In this document: one piece after another, positions 53,042-61,489 of the stretch
Layout of the letters: each line of letters starts with the position of its first letter
Numbering within the stretch: position 1 is the stretch's first letter
The notes under the pieces: model-generated
What the model saw: the letters and a program-made list of their open reading frames with translations, nothing else
The model's database searches: none
What the model was told of the DNA's origin: nothing
DNA from: Kaistia hirudinis
GTDB taxonomy: Bacteria; Pseudomonadota; Alphaproteobacteria; Rhizobiales; Kaistiaceae
Assembly: GCF_014196455.1 (NCBI RefSeq)
Contig: NZ_JACIDS010000002.1
Span: 248,001-312,000 of the forward strand
Direction: 5' to 3'
Length of the DNA: 64,000 bases
Program-made: the position numbers and the translations under genes

Positions 53042-53665
53042 ATGGCCGTGCACGCCCTCCAGTCTCCGGGATCAAGCGAGTCCGACGCACGGCGCGTCGA
53101 GACGAGCGAGCGCATCCTCGACGAGGCCGAGCGGCTGTTCCGGCACTATGGCTTCGGCAAGACGACGGTTGCCGACATCGCCCGCGAGCTGGGCATGTCG
53201 CCGGCCAATGTCTACCGCTTCTTCCCCAGCAAGTCCGCCATCCACGAGGCCATCGCCACGCGGATGCTGGCGATGCAGGAAGTGGCTTTGCAGCGCATCT
53301 CGGAGCTGCCGATCCCGGCAGCCGAGAAGCTGCGCCGCTTCGTCGTGGACCGCTATCATTCGACATTGGCGCTGATGATCGACGAGACCAAAGTGCACGA
53401 GATGGTCACCGCGGCGCTCGACGAGCACTGGTCGGTCATCGACCGGCATTTGCAGCGCGTCACCGAAATCCTGACCCACATCATGGAGCAGGGGATTGCT
53501 GCCGGCGAGTTCGCGGCGCAGGACCCCGAGGCGGCTGCCCGCGGCTTCAAGGTCGCCGTCGTGTCGGCGATCCACCCTTCGATCATGGCGCAGTGTCGCA
53601 AGGATCCTGACTTTCCCACCCCGGAAGAGGTGGCCGATTTCGCTATTCGGGCCCTGAAGGCCTGA
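53042..53665 (+). CDS. TetR-family transcriptional regulator
   Basis: A 207-residue repressor-type protein. The helix-turn-helix is in residues 20-65: ERILDEAERLFRHYGFGKTTVADIARELGMSPANVYRFFPSKSAI. The C-terminal ligand domain is all helical and resembles the group controlling RND efflux. ATG 53042 lies just downstream of its palindromic operator. The efflux genes follow 83 bases later on the same strand, and a partial copy of the operator overlaps their start. Confidence 0.92.
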   Translation: MAVHALQSPGSSESDARRVETSERILDEAERLFRHYGFGKTTVADIARELGMSPANVYRFFPSKSAIHEAIATRMLAMQEVALQRISELPIPAAEKLRRFVVDRYHSTLALMIDETKVHEMVTAALDEHWSVIDRHLQRVTEILTHIMEQGIAAGEFAAQDPEAAARGFKVAVVSAIHPSIMAQCRKDPDFPTPEEVADFAIRALKA

Positions 53666-53732
53666 GGCGAGGACTATCCGCTGAGAGAAACGCGCTGCCT
53701 TGGGCGGCGTCGGCTTTGTATTGCCTGAAGAC

Positions 53733-53754
53733 TGAGGGAATTCGAAAAATGTCA
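53733..53754. promoter_or_regulatory. Possible second TetR site at the efflux gene start
   Basis: This stretch shares the TGA...TTCGAAA...TCA frame of the 53007-53028 operator, 14 of 22 positions. It covers the ribosome site and ATG of the adaptor gene. The match is moderate and may be chance. Confidence 0.35.
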
Positions 53755-54870
53755 CTCGTCAATCGAAAGGCGCATGCCCCGGCCTTCGCGTTGCTCGCCC
53801 TGGCGCTGCCTCTCTTCCTGGCCGCTTGCGAGCAGAAGCAAGCCGAGGCGCCGGAGCCGGTGCGGCCGGTCAAGGTGGCCAAGGTCGCGCCGCGGCAGGA
53901 TACGCGCATGATCAGCTATTCCGGCTCGGTCCGGGCGAAGACGGAGGCCGGGCTTGGCTTCCGGGTCGGCGGCAAGATCGTCGAGCGGAACGTCGATGTC
54001 GGTGACCGGGTCGAGCCGGGCACCGTCCTCGCGCGCCTCGATACCGCCGATCTCGCCCTCAGCCTCAAGAGCGCCGAGGCGGCCCTCGCCGGGGCGCAGT
54101 CGCAGCTCGCGGTGGCGCAGAGCGCCTATGACCGGGCGCAGAAGCTGTTCGCGAACGGCTTCACCTCGCGCTCGATCCTGGATGATCGCAAGCTCGCCCT
54201 CGACCAGGCCACCTCCAGTCTCGATTCTGCCCGTTCGGCGCGCGACCAGGCCGTCAACCAGAATGCCTATTCGCAGCTGACCTCCGACATCGCCGGCGTC
54301 GTGACGTCGGTCAATGCGGAGGCCGGGCAGGTGGTCGCGGCGGGCACGCCCGTCGTCACCGTCGCGCGCGACGGCGACAAGGAGGTGGCGATCGCCGTTC
54401 CCGAGAGCGAGATCCGCTTCTTCCACGAAGGCGATCCGCTGTCGGTGCGCTACTGGGCCGATCCCGCGCTGCACCAGACCGGCACGGTGCGCGAGATCGC
54501 CGGAAGCGCCGATCCGACGTCGCGCACCTTCGCGATCCGCGTCGCGCTTCCCGCCGATCCGGCGGTCCGGCTCGGCATGACCGCGATGCTGGAGGCGGCG
54601 GTTCCCGTCGCCAGCGGCGGCATCGTCGTGCCGCTTGCCGCGCTGGCGCAGCGGGATGGCGAGCCCACGGTCTGGGTCGTCGATCCGGCGAGCAAGACCG
54701 TCTCGCCGCGCGAGGTGGTCACGGCGTCCTTCGCCGAGGACGGCGTCCGCGTCGAGAAGGGCCTGAAGCCCGGCGAGTGGATCGTGACGGCCGGCGCGCA
54801 GTTCATGACGCCGGGCAAGGCCGTCCGCCTCGACGTCGAGAGCGAACGCACCGCCATGGCGGCACGCTGA
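53749..54870 (+). CDS. RND efflux membrane-fusion (adaptor) lipoprotein
   Basis: A 373-residue periplasmic adaptor. Residues 1-27 form a lipoprotein signal ending in the lipobox LAAC (Cys27). The lipoyl/barrel part starts at SYSGSVRAKTEAGLGFRVGGKI, a helical hairpin follows (LALSLKSAEAALAGAQSQLAVAQ), then SDIAGVVTSVNAEAGQVVAAGTPVVTVA. ATG 53749 has GAGGGA upstream. It joins the inner-membrane pump encoded 23 bases later. No outer-membrane channel gene is present here, so a TolC-like protein from elsewhere must complete the complex. Confidence 0.93.
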   Translation: MSLVNRKAHAPAFALLALALPLFLAACEQKQAEAPEPVRPVKVAKVAPRQDTRMISYSGSVRAKTEAGLGFRVGGKIVERNVDVGDRVEPGTVLARLDTADLALSLKSAEAALAGAQSQLAVAQSAYDRAQKLFANGFTSRSILDDRKLALDQATSSLDSARSARDQAVNQNAYSQLTSDIAGVVTSVNAEAGQVVAAGTPVVTVARDGDKEVAIAVPESEIRFFHEGDPLSVRYWADPALHQTGTVREIAGSADPTSRTFAIRVALPADPAVRLGMTAMLEAAVPVASGGIVVPLAALAQRDGEPTVWVVDPASKTVSPREVVTASFAEDGVRVEKGLKPGEWIVTAGAQFMTPGKAVRLDVESERTAMAAR

Positions 54871-54893
54871 AGAATGGCCGCAGGGGCGATACG

Positions 54894-57800
54894 ATGACGG
54901 ACACGCATTCCACGTCGAACCGCCCGGTGCGCGGCGGCTTCAATCTCTCGCGCTGGGCGATCCAGCATCAGGGCATCACCCGCTTCCTGTTCTTCGTGAT
55001 CCTCATCGCCGGCGTCATCGGCCTCCTGCGCATGGGCCAGAAGGAAGACCCGGACTTCACCTTCCGCGTGATGATCGTCCAGGCCGTCTGGCCCGGCGCA
55101 TCGCTGGCGGACATGCAGGACCAGGTCGTCAACAAGATCGAGCGCAAGCTCCAGGAAGTGCCGCATCTCGACTATCTGCGGTCCTTCACCAGAGCCGGCA
55201 GCACGATCATCACCGTTGCGATCAAGGGCGATGCCAATGGTCCCGATGTCGCCGACGCGTTCTATCAGGTGCGCAAGAAGGTCGGCGACATCGCGCCGGA
55301 ACTGCCGAGCGGGCTCTACGGCCCCTATTTCAACGACGAGTTCGGCGACACCTTCATCACGCTCTACGCCATCACCGGCGACGGCTATTCGTTCCCCGAG
55401 CTGAAGGGCTTCGCCAAGGCGGCGCGCGATCAGCTGCTGCGGGTCCCCGGCGTCGAGAAGGTCTCGATCATCGGCGACCAGGACCAGAAGATCTTCATCG
55501 ACGTCTCGTCGAAGGTTCTGGCCGAGCGCGGCATCTCGGCGCTCGATATCCAGCGCGCCATCGCCGGCCAGAACGATGTCGACGCTGCCGGCAATGTCGA
55601 GGCGGCCGGCCGTTCGGTCCGCGTCTCGGTCGATGGCGACCTGCGCACCGCGAAGGACGTCGCCGATCTCAGGCTGCGTCTCGGCAAGGAGGTGGTCCGC
55701 CTCGGCGACATCGCGACCGTGACCGACGGGCTCGAGGATCCCTTCACGCGCAAATACCGCTTCAACGGCCAGGAGGCCGTCGAGGTCGGCGTCGTGATGG
55801 CTAAGGGCTTTAACGTCACCACGGTCGGCAAGGATGTCGAGGCGGCCCTCAAGACCTTCGAGGGCAGCCTGCCGACCGGCGTGGAAATCGGCCAGATCTC
55901 GGATCAGCCCGAAGTGGTGACGGAGGCGATCGGCGAGTTCGCCCGCGCGCTGATCGAGGCCCTCATCATCGTGCTCGTGGTCTCGTTCATCTCGATCGGC
56001 TGGCGCGCGGGGCTCGTGGTCGCCATCACGATCCCGCTCGTGCTCGCCGGAACCTTCGCGGTCCTGTCGGAACTCGGCATCGACCTGCAGCGCATCTCGC
56101 TCGGCGCGCTGATCATCGCGCTCGGCCTTCTCGTCGACGACGCAATGATCGCGGTCGAGATGATGGAGCGCAAGCTCGAGGAGGGCTTCGCCAAGCTCGA
56201 AGCCGCCAGCTTCGCCTATCGTTCGACGGCCTTCCCGATGCTGACCGGCACGCTCATCACCACGGCCGGCTTCATCCCCGTCGGCTTCGCGGAATCGACC
56301 GCCGGCGAATATGTCCGCACGCTGTTCTACGTCGTCGGCATCGCGCTGATCGTCTCATGGCTGGCCGCGGTCTATTTCACGCCCTGGCTCGGCACCATGC
56401 TGCTCAAGGAACGCCGCCATGCGGAGGGCGAGCATCGCGACGTCTATGGCTCGGCCTTCTACAGGACGCTGCGCGCGACCATCGGCTGGTGCGTGAACCA
56501 TCGCGGCATCGTGCTGCTCGCGACGATGGTCGCGTTCGGCGCCAGCGTCTATTCCTTCCAGTTCATCCCGAAGAACTTCTTCCCGCAGTCCTCGCGGCCG
56601 GAGATCCTCGTGGATATGTGGCTGCCCGAGGGCTCGAACACCAAGGAGACCGAGGCGCAGGCCAAGGCTTTCGAGGCGAAGATGCTGTCCGATCCGGACC
56701 AGCGCTTCATCGCGACCTATGTCGGCGAGGGCGCGCCGCGCTTCTTCCTGCCGCTCGACCAGCAGCTCCGCAATCCGAACTTCGCGCAGCTTCTCGTCAT
56801 GGCGAAGGACGTGGAGGCGCGCGAGCGGCTGATCACCAAGATGCGCGGCCTCCTGGCGGAGGATTTCCCGTCCGTGCGCTTCAAGGTCGACCGGTTGTTC
56901 CTCGGGCCTCCGGTCGGCTGGGCCGTGCAGCTTCGGGTCGCCGGCCCCGACCGCGACGAGGTTCGCCGGATCGCGGGCGATGTCGAGGATGTCTACCGAA
57001 CCGATCCGCGCCTCGGCTCGATCCACACCGACTGGCTCGAACCGGTCACGGAGATGCGCCTCGTTGTCGATCAGGATCGGGCGCGCGCCCTCGGCGTCAG
57101 CTCGCAGCGCATCCGCCAGACCTTGCAGGCGAGCCTCTCCGGCGTGCCGCTCGCCTCGGTGCGCGACGGCGAGGAGACGATCGACATCGTCATGCGCCAG
57201 CCGCAGGCGGAACGCACGCTGCTGTCGGCGGTCGAATCGACCTATGTCGCCTCCGATCTCGGCGGGTCGGTGCCGGTGTCCCAGCTCGCGCGGGTCGTTC
57301 CGGTCCTCGCGCCGGGCATCGAATGGCGCCGCGACCGCCTGCCGACCGTGACGGTCCGCGCCACCGTGCCGGACGATGTCCAGGCCAACGATGTGTCGGC
57401 CGAAATCTTCGCCAAGACGGCGGCGCTGCGCGCGCAGCTGCCGGCCGGCTACTCGATCGCCATTCAGGGCGGGGCGGAGGATGCGGCCGAGAGCCAGGCC
57501 TCGATCGCGGCCAAGGCGCCGATCATGATCTTCATCATCCTGGTGCTGCTCATGATCCAGCTGCAGCATTTCGGCAAGGCGATGCTCGTCCTCATGACCG
57601 GACCGCTCGGCCTGATCGGCGCGGCGGCGGCGCTGCTCGTGACCGGGTCGCCCTTCGGCTTCGTGGCGATCCTCGGCGTGATCGCGCTTCTCGGCATCAT
57701 CATGCGCAATTCGGTGATCCTGCTCGACCAGATCGACCAGGACCTCGCGAGCGGGCTCGACCCGATGGAGGCGGTGGTCGGCTCGGCGGTGCGCCGCTTC

Positions 57801-58043
57801 AGGCCGATCATGCTGACGGCCGCCGCCGCCGTGCTCGCGCTGATCCCGATCGCGCAGTCCGTCTTCTGGGGCCCGCTTGCCTACGCGATGATGGGCGGCA
57901 TCATCGTCGCGACCGTGCTGACCATCCTGGTCCTGCCGGCGGCCTATGCCTTCTTCTTCCGGATCGGGCGGAGCGCCAAGGGAGCGAAGGGTGCCGCGCC
58001 GGCAGCGGGCGATGCCGCTCCGGGCGCGATCCCGGCCCCATGA
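54894..58043 (+). CDS. RND-family efflux pump, inner-membrane transporter
   Basis: A 1049-residue proton-driven pump of the AcrB superfamily with the usual duplicated twelve-helix layout. Helix 1 is near residue 30 (FLFFVILIAGVIGLL). The proton-relay aspartates of helix 4 appear in ALGLLVDDAMIAVEMMERK near residue 410. Large periplasmic loops are at about 55-340 and 570-870, and the second set of helices begins near 880 (IMIFIILVLLMIQLQ). ATG 54894 was chosen; a longer frame lies inside the adaptor gene. Substrates are unknown. Confidence 0.94.
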   Translation: MTDTHSTSNRPVRGGFNLSRWAIQHQGITRFLFFVILIAGVIGLLRMGQKEDPDFTFRVMIVQAVWPGASLADMQDQVVNKIERKLQEVPHLDYLRSFTRAGSTIITVAIKGDANGPDVADAFYQVRKKVGDIAPELPSGLYGPYFNDEFGDTFITLYAITGDGYSFPELKGFAKAARDQLLRVPGVEKVSIIGDQDQKIFIDVSSKVLAERGISALDIQRAIAGQNDVDAAGNVEAAGRSVRVSVDGDLRTAKDVADLRLRLGKEVVRLGDIATVTDGLEDPFTRKYRFNGQEAVEVGVVMAKGFNVTTVGKDVEAALKTFEGSLPTGVEIGQISDQPEVVTEAIGEFARALIEALIIVLVVSFISIGWRAGLVVAITIPLVLAGTFAVLSELGIDLQRISLGALIIALGLLVDDAMIAVEMMERKLEEGFAKLEAASFAYRSTAFPMLTGTLITTAGFIPVGFAESTAGEYVRTLFYVVGIALIVSWLAAVYFTPWLGTMLLKERRHAEGEHRDVYGSAFYRTLRATIGWCVNHRGIVLLATMVAFGASVYSFQFIPKNFFPQSSRPEILVDMWLPEGSNTKETEAQAKAFEAKMLSDPDQRFIATYVGEGAPRFFLPLDQQLRNPNFAQLLVMAKDVEARERLITKMRGLLAEDFPSVRFKVDRLFLGPPVGWAVQLRVAGPDRDEVRRIAGDVEDVYRTDPRLGSIHTDWLEPVTEMRLVVDQDRARALGVSSQRIRQTLQASLSGVPLASVRDGEETIDIVMRQPQAERTLLSAVESTYVASDLGGSVPVSQLARVVPVLAPGIEWRRDRLPTVTVRATVPDDVQANDVSAEIFAKTAALRAQLPAGYSIAIQGGAEDAAESQASIAAKAPIMIFIILVLLMIQLQHFGKAMLVLMTGPLGLIGAAAALLVTGSPFGFVAILGVIALLGIIMRNSVILLDQIDQDLASGLDPMEAVVGSAVRRFRPIMLTAAAAVLALIPIAQSVFWGPLAYAMMGGIIVATVLTILVLPAAYAFFFRIGRSAKGAKGAAPAAGDAAPGAIPAP

Positions 58044-58158
58044 GACTACCCTCTACTTCCTGCGGCGCCCCTACACGCCGCCGGAAGCCGCGGGTCCGCC
58101 GGAATTCCGGCGGACCCGCATTCGCTTGATCGATCGTGCCGGATGCGGTACTGAACCA

Positions 58159-58176
58159 ATCAGTTATTTAACTGAT
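58159..58176. promoter_or_regulatory. ArsR-type palindromic operator
   Basis: ATCAGTTATTTAACTGAT has perfect 8-base inverted arms around a TT centre. It overlaps an ATG at 58175, so the true start of the ArsR gene is more likely 58187. AT-rich palindromes of this form are usual for ArsR-family autorepressors. Confidence 0.68.
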
Positions 58177-58186
58177 GAGTTCAATT

Positions 58187-58531
58187 ATGTCTGCCGACCG
58201 CTTGAGCGCGACGCTCTCCGCACTCGCCGACCCGACCCGCCGCGCCATTCTCGCGCGGCTTTCGCACGGCGAGGCGAGCGTGACCGAACTCGCCGAGCCC
58301 TTCGCGATGAGCCTGCCGGCCGTGTCGAAGCATCTGAAGGTGCTCGAACGCGCCGGGCTGATTTCGCGCGGGCGGGAGGCGCAGTGGCGCCCGTGCCGGC
58401 TGGAGGCGGCGCCGCTCAAGGAACTCGCCGGCTGGATCGAGACCTATCGGCGCTTCTGGGAGGCGAGCTTCGACCGGCTCGATGACTATCTGCGCGAGAT
58501 CCAGGAGGGCGATCCGCGCGACCGGCATTAA
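58187..58531 (+). CDS. ArsR-family transcriptional regulator
   Basis: A 114-residue winged-helix protein: LSALADPTRRAILARLSHGEASVTELAEPFAMSLPAVSKHLKVLERAGLI spans the DNA-binding core (landmarks ADPTRRAIL and PAVSKHLKVLE). No metal-binding cysteine motif is present, so it is of the non-metal class that pairs with SRPBCC genes. The start at 58187 is preferred because ATG 58175 overlaps the operator. A C-terminal helix WEASFDRLDDYLREI is shared in style with the next gene's end. Confidence 0.9.
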   Translation: MSADRLSATLSALADPTRRAILARLSHGEASVTELAEPFAMSLPAVSKHLKVLERAGLISRGREAQWRPCRLEAAPLKELAGWIETYRRFWEASFDRLDDYLREIQEGDPRDRH

Positions 58532-58557
58532 GGCACACCGAAGGGAGGAGGAAATTC

Positions 58558-59037
58558 ATGTCCGTAACCGAGACGCTTCTGCCGCCGGCGGAGCAGGAAC
58601 TGGTGATGTCCCGCGTCTTCGACGCGCCGCCAGCGCTGCTGTTCCGCCTCTGGACCGATCCGGTGCACGCGCTTCGATGGTGGGGCCCGCGCGATCATCC
58701 GCTGACGAAGATCGAGATGGATGTACGGCCCGGCGGGACCTGGCGCGGCTGCCTGACGGCGATAGCGGACGGCCGGGAGCTCTGGCAGAGCGGCCGCCTG
58801 CTCGAGCTCGATCCGCCGCGCCGCCTCGTCTTCACCTTCGCCTGGGAGAATGAGGGCGAGCGCGGACCGGACTCCGTGGTGAGCATCGACTTCACCCCAG
58901 AGGGCGCCAAGACACGGATGGATTTCCGCCAGACGCCTTTCCGCTCGGTCGATTCGCGCGAAGGCCATCGCGGCGGCTGGAGCAGCGCCTTCGATCGTCT
59001 GGACGACTATCTGGCCGCGATCGAGCCGGGTCGCTAG
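58558..59037 (+). CDS. SRPBCC (AHSA1-like) domain protein
   Basis: A 159-residue protein with a helix-grip fold for small hydrophobic ligands. VMSRVFDAPPALLFRLWTDPVHALRWWGP and DVRPGGTWRGCL, then GRLLELDPPRRLVFTFAW, are the AHSA1/polyketide-cyclase-like signature. ATG 58558 follows a strong GGAGGAGG site. It is 26 bases behind the ArsR gene and probably co-transcribed. The cellular role of such pairs is not established. Confidence 0.9.
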   Translation: MSVTETLLPPAEQELVMSRVFDAPPALLFRLWTDPVHALRWWGPRDHPLTKIEMDVRPGGTWRGCLTAIADGRELWQSGRLLELDPPRRLVFTFAWENEGERGPDSVVSIDFTPEGAKTRMDFRQTPFRSVDSREGHRGGWSSAFDRLDDYLAAIEPGR

Positions 59038-59084
59038 TGGCGGCTCCACGATTGTCCATGCACCCGATGCGAGGAGGAAGCACC

Positions 59085-59495
59085 GTGCAGGCTCATACCT
59101 ATCTGATCTTCAACGGCGATTGCCGCGAGGCGTTCGAGACCTATGCCAGGATCCTCGGCGGGCGGATCGAGACGATCACGACCTTCGCCGGCACGCCGGC
59201 CGAGGGCTATGTGCCGCCGCAATGGAAGGACAAGATCCTGCACGCGGTCCTGCGCTTCGGCGACACCACGCTGTTCGGCTCCGACGCCGGCTCGCCCAAC
59301 TACGAAAAGCCGCAAGGCTTCGGCGTCGCGCTGGTACTCGACGACCCGGCCGAAGCCGAACGCATCTTCAACGCGCTTGCCGAAGGCGGCACGATCACCA
59401 TGGCCTTCTCCCAGACCTTCTGGGCCCACCGCTTCGGCATGGCAACCGACCGCTTCGGCATCCCGTGGATCGTGAATTGCGAGAAGGCGGGCTGA
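59085..59495 (+). CDS. VOC-superfamily protein, PhnB-like
   Basis: A 136-residue protein of the glyoxalase/bleomycin-resistance fold, PhnB-like branch. YLIFNGDCREAFETYARILGG at the start, KILHAVLRFGDTTLFGSDA in the middle and WAHRFGMATDRFGIPWIVN at the end are characteristic. GTG 59085 is chosen because GAGGAGG (59071-59077) lies ahead; an ATG at 59037 lacks a site. It completes the ArsR-SRPBCC-VOC trio. The substrate is unknown. Confidence 0.9.
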   Translation: MQAHTYLIFNGDCREAFETYARILGGRIETITTFAGTPAEGYVPPQWKDKILHAVLRFGDTTLFGSDAGSPNYEKPQGFGVALVLDDPAEAERIFNALAEGGTITMAFSQTFWAHRFGMATDRFGIPWIVNCEKAG

Positions 59496-59727
59496 GGCTC
59501 GCGAGCACGGATCGATCGAGGAGCGATCCGCCTCCGACGGGAGGCGGGCAGGATCGTGCGGCCAGATCTTCGTGATCGTCCGATCGGCACAAAAGCAAAC
59601 GCTGCTCCATGTGCCAGAGGCGTTTGGGCGCGGCGTGCAGCCCGTTGCCGGAATACTTGCGCGGCGCTCGACAAACGCGGATGCCCTCACTAATGGTTGT
59701 CGGCCTTGGACATGGGGAGTCTCCGGC

Positions 59728-60690
59728 GTGCTGGCTGATGCATTTCGGGATCCGAACGGCTATTTTCAGCGCGCTCGGTTCCGCTTCTCTGAATGGCGTT
59801 CGGGCTATGAGACGGAGCGGCGGCTGTTCGAGGAGCGGCACGGCTATCCGCTGGATCTCGAAAATCCGAAGAGCTTCAGCGAGAAGATCTGCTGGAGAAA
59901 GCTCTTCGACCGGAACCCTCTTCTGCAGCGCGTCGTGGACAAATATGCCGTGCGCTCCTATGTGACCGAGATTCTCGGCAAGGAACGCGCCGACGAGGTT
60001 CTGATCCCCCTTCTTGCCGTAGCGACCGACCCGGCCGACATTCCGTTCGATAAGCTGACGGGCAACTATATCCTCAAGGCCAATCACGGCTCGGGCCTCA
60101 ATCGTCTGGTCCGCGATGACCGGCAACCCGATGTGCCTGCCATCATCAACCAATGCCGGGAGTGGCTGTCGCAGTCCTACGGGACCTACAAGCACGAATG
60201 GGCTTATGAGGCGATGCGCCGGCGCATCGTCGTCGAGGCGCTGATCGACGACGGCAAGGGCCTGCCGGTGCGCGAGTGCAAGTTTCAGATGTTCGGCGGA
60301 AAATGCGCGCTGATCCAGGTGCTCAATGATGGCTCCTGGTATGATGGCGTCAATTACCTGGGAGACGGGCTGCCGACGCTCACCTACTTCACGCCCGACT
60401 GGAAGCCGCTGGACGTCTCCTGGTATTACTATTGGATCGACCTCAATTTTCCCTCCGCGCCGTCGCAGCCGCGGCCGAAGAACCTTGATGCCATGATCGA
60501 GCTGGCGGAGGCGCTGTCCAAGCCGTTCGACTATATGCGCGTCGACCTCTACGAACTGCCCGACGGTATCCGCTTCGGCGAGCTGACGCCCTATCATCTG
60601 AGCGGCCACAGCCGGATCACACCCCGCGAATTTGACTTCGAGCTCGGTTCGCTCTGGCAATTGCCCGGCCGTCGGGGGGCGCGGACATGA
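59728..60690 (+). CDS. TupA-like ATP-grasp protein
   Basis: A 320-residue protein of the ATPgrasp_TupA family, thought to form amide or peptide bonds on cell-surface glycans. Diagnostic segments are NPKSFSEKICWRKLFDRNP near residue 50, VVDKYAVRSYV, GNYILKANHGSGLNRLV near 115 (nucleotide lysine and glycine-rich loop) and MRVDLYELPDGIRFGELTPYHLSG near the end. GTG 59728 has GGGGAG about 9 bases ahead; an earlier frame start at 59572 is unsupported. It opens the cluster that continues to the right edge. Its stop overlaps the next gene (60687-60690). Confidence 0.85.
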   Translation: MLADAFRDPNGYFQRARFRFSEWRSGYETERRLFEERHGYPLDLENPKSFSEKICWRKLFDRNPLLQRVVDKYAVRSYVTEILGKERADEVLIPLLAVATDPADIPFDKLTGNYILKANHGSGLNRLVRDDRQPDVPAIINQCREWLSQSYGTYKHEWAYEAMRRRIVVEALIDDGKGLPVRECKFQMFGGKCALIQVLNDGSWYDGVNYLGDGLPTLTYFTPDWKPLDVSWYYYWIDLNFPSAPSQPRPKNLDAMIELAEALSKPFDYMRVDLYELPDGIRFGELTPYHLSGHSRITPREFDFELGSLWQLPGRRGART

Positions 60691-61388
60691 CGACCGGGCT
60701 CGCCGGCTGGCCGCTGCGGAGCGCCTCTCTTGACGATCTCGCCTGGCTCTGGCCGGCTGATTCCGGGCCCATCGTCGAATTGCCGAAGGACCTGGTGGAC
60801 CGTCTCTCGATCAAGCGGCTTCGAGGATTGCTCGAGCGTGTCGACGTCCCGGTTTCCCTTGCCGGCACGACGGATCTCGCGCGCCTCGGCGGGATGGATT
60901 GGGAGCTCTATCAGCGCTATCTCGACATCCAGATCGCGCAACTGCACTTCCTGGGAGCGACGCTGTTCCGCGGCTTCCTCCAGGCGGAGACGCAGGAAGA
61001 GTTCCGCCGGGCACTGGATCGCCTGAAGGCCTATGCGGCGACGCACGCCGATGTCGAATTCGTCCTCGAAACCCACAATGGCTGGGAAACGACGCTCTCC
61101 GGGCTGACGGAGCTTCTTGCCGACACGCCGTTCCGCCTGGTGGTCGATTTCGCGAATATCGAGCATGCCGACGCGAAGGAGTTCATCCTCGAAGGTGGCA
61201 TTGGAGGCCGGATCGCCTATTTCCATACCCGCAGGCTGCCGGAATCGGGCGATCGTTCGGCGATCTCCGTAACCGAGCGGCGGGCTCGCGCGGCTTATCC
61301 GGAGCACGCCTTCCTGTGGGAGCCGAAGTCCATCGGGACGCGGCGCGCTCTCGAGGTGTGGCGCTCGCGGGGCGGGCGTTCGGGTTGA
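60687..61388 (+). CDS. TIM-barrel protein, xylose-isomerase-like
   Basis: A 233-residue cytoplasmic protein that fits the xylose-isomerase/AP-endonuclease-type barrel. Candidate metal or substrate residues lie at strand ends: FVLETHNGW near residue 128, VVDFANIEHAD near 155, AYFHTRR near 178 and FLWEPKS near 212. It is shorter than usual family members (about 260-290). ATG 60687 overlaps the ATP-grasp stop, so the two are coupled. It may isomerise or epimerise a sugar used by the cluster; I cannot name the reaction. Confidence 0.75.
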   Translation: MTTGLAGWPLRSASLDDLAWLWPADSGPIVELPKDLVDRLSIKRLRGLLERVDVPVSLAGTTDLARLGGMDWELYQRYLDIQIAQLHFLGATLFRGFLQAETQEEFRRALDRLKAYAATHADVEFVLETHNGWETTLSGLTELLADTPFRLVVDFANIEHADAKEFILEGGIGGRIAYFHTRRLPESGDRSAISVTERRARAAYPEHAFLWEPKSIGTRRALEVWRSRGGRSG

Positions 61389-61489
61389 GTCGAGGCGTGG
61401 CCAGCCTTACGTCTGACGCCGACCGAAGGGGCGGCAGGCCGATGTGGACCGAGTTCGAAACCAAAACCAACTCCTGACTTGAGACAGCA

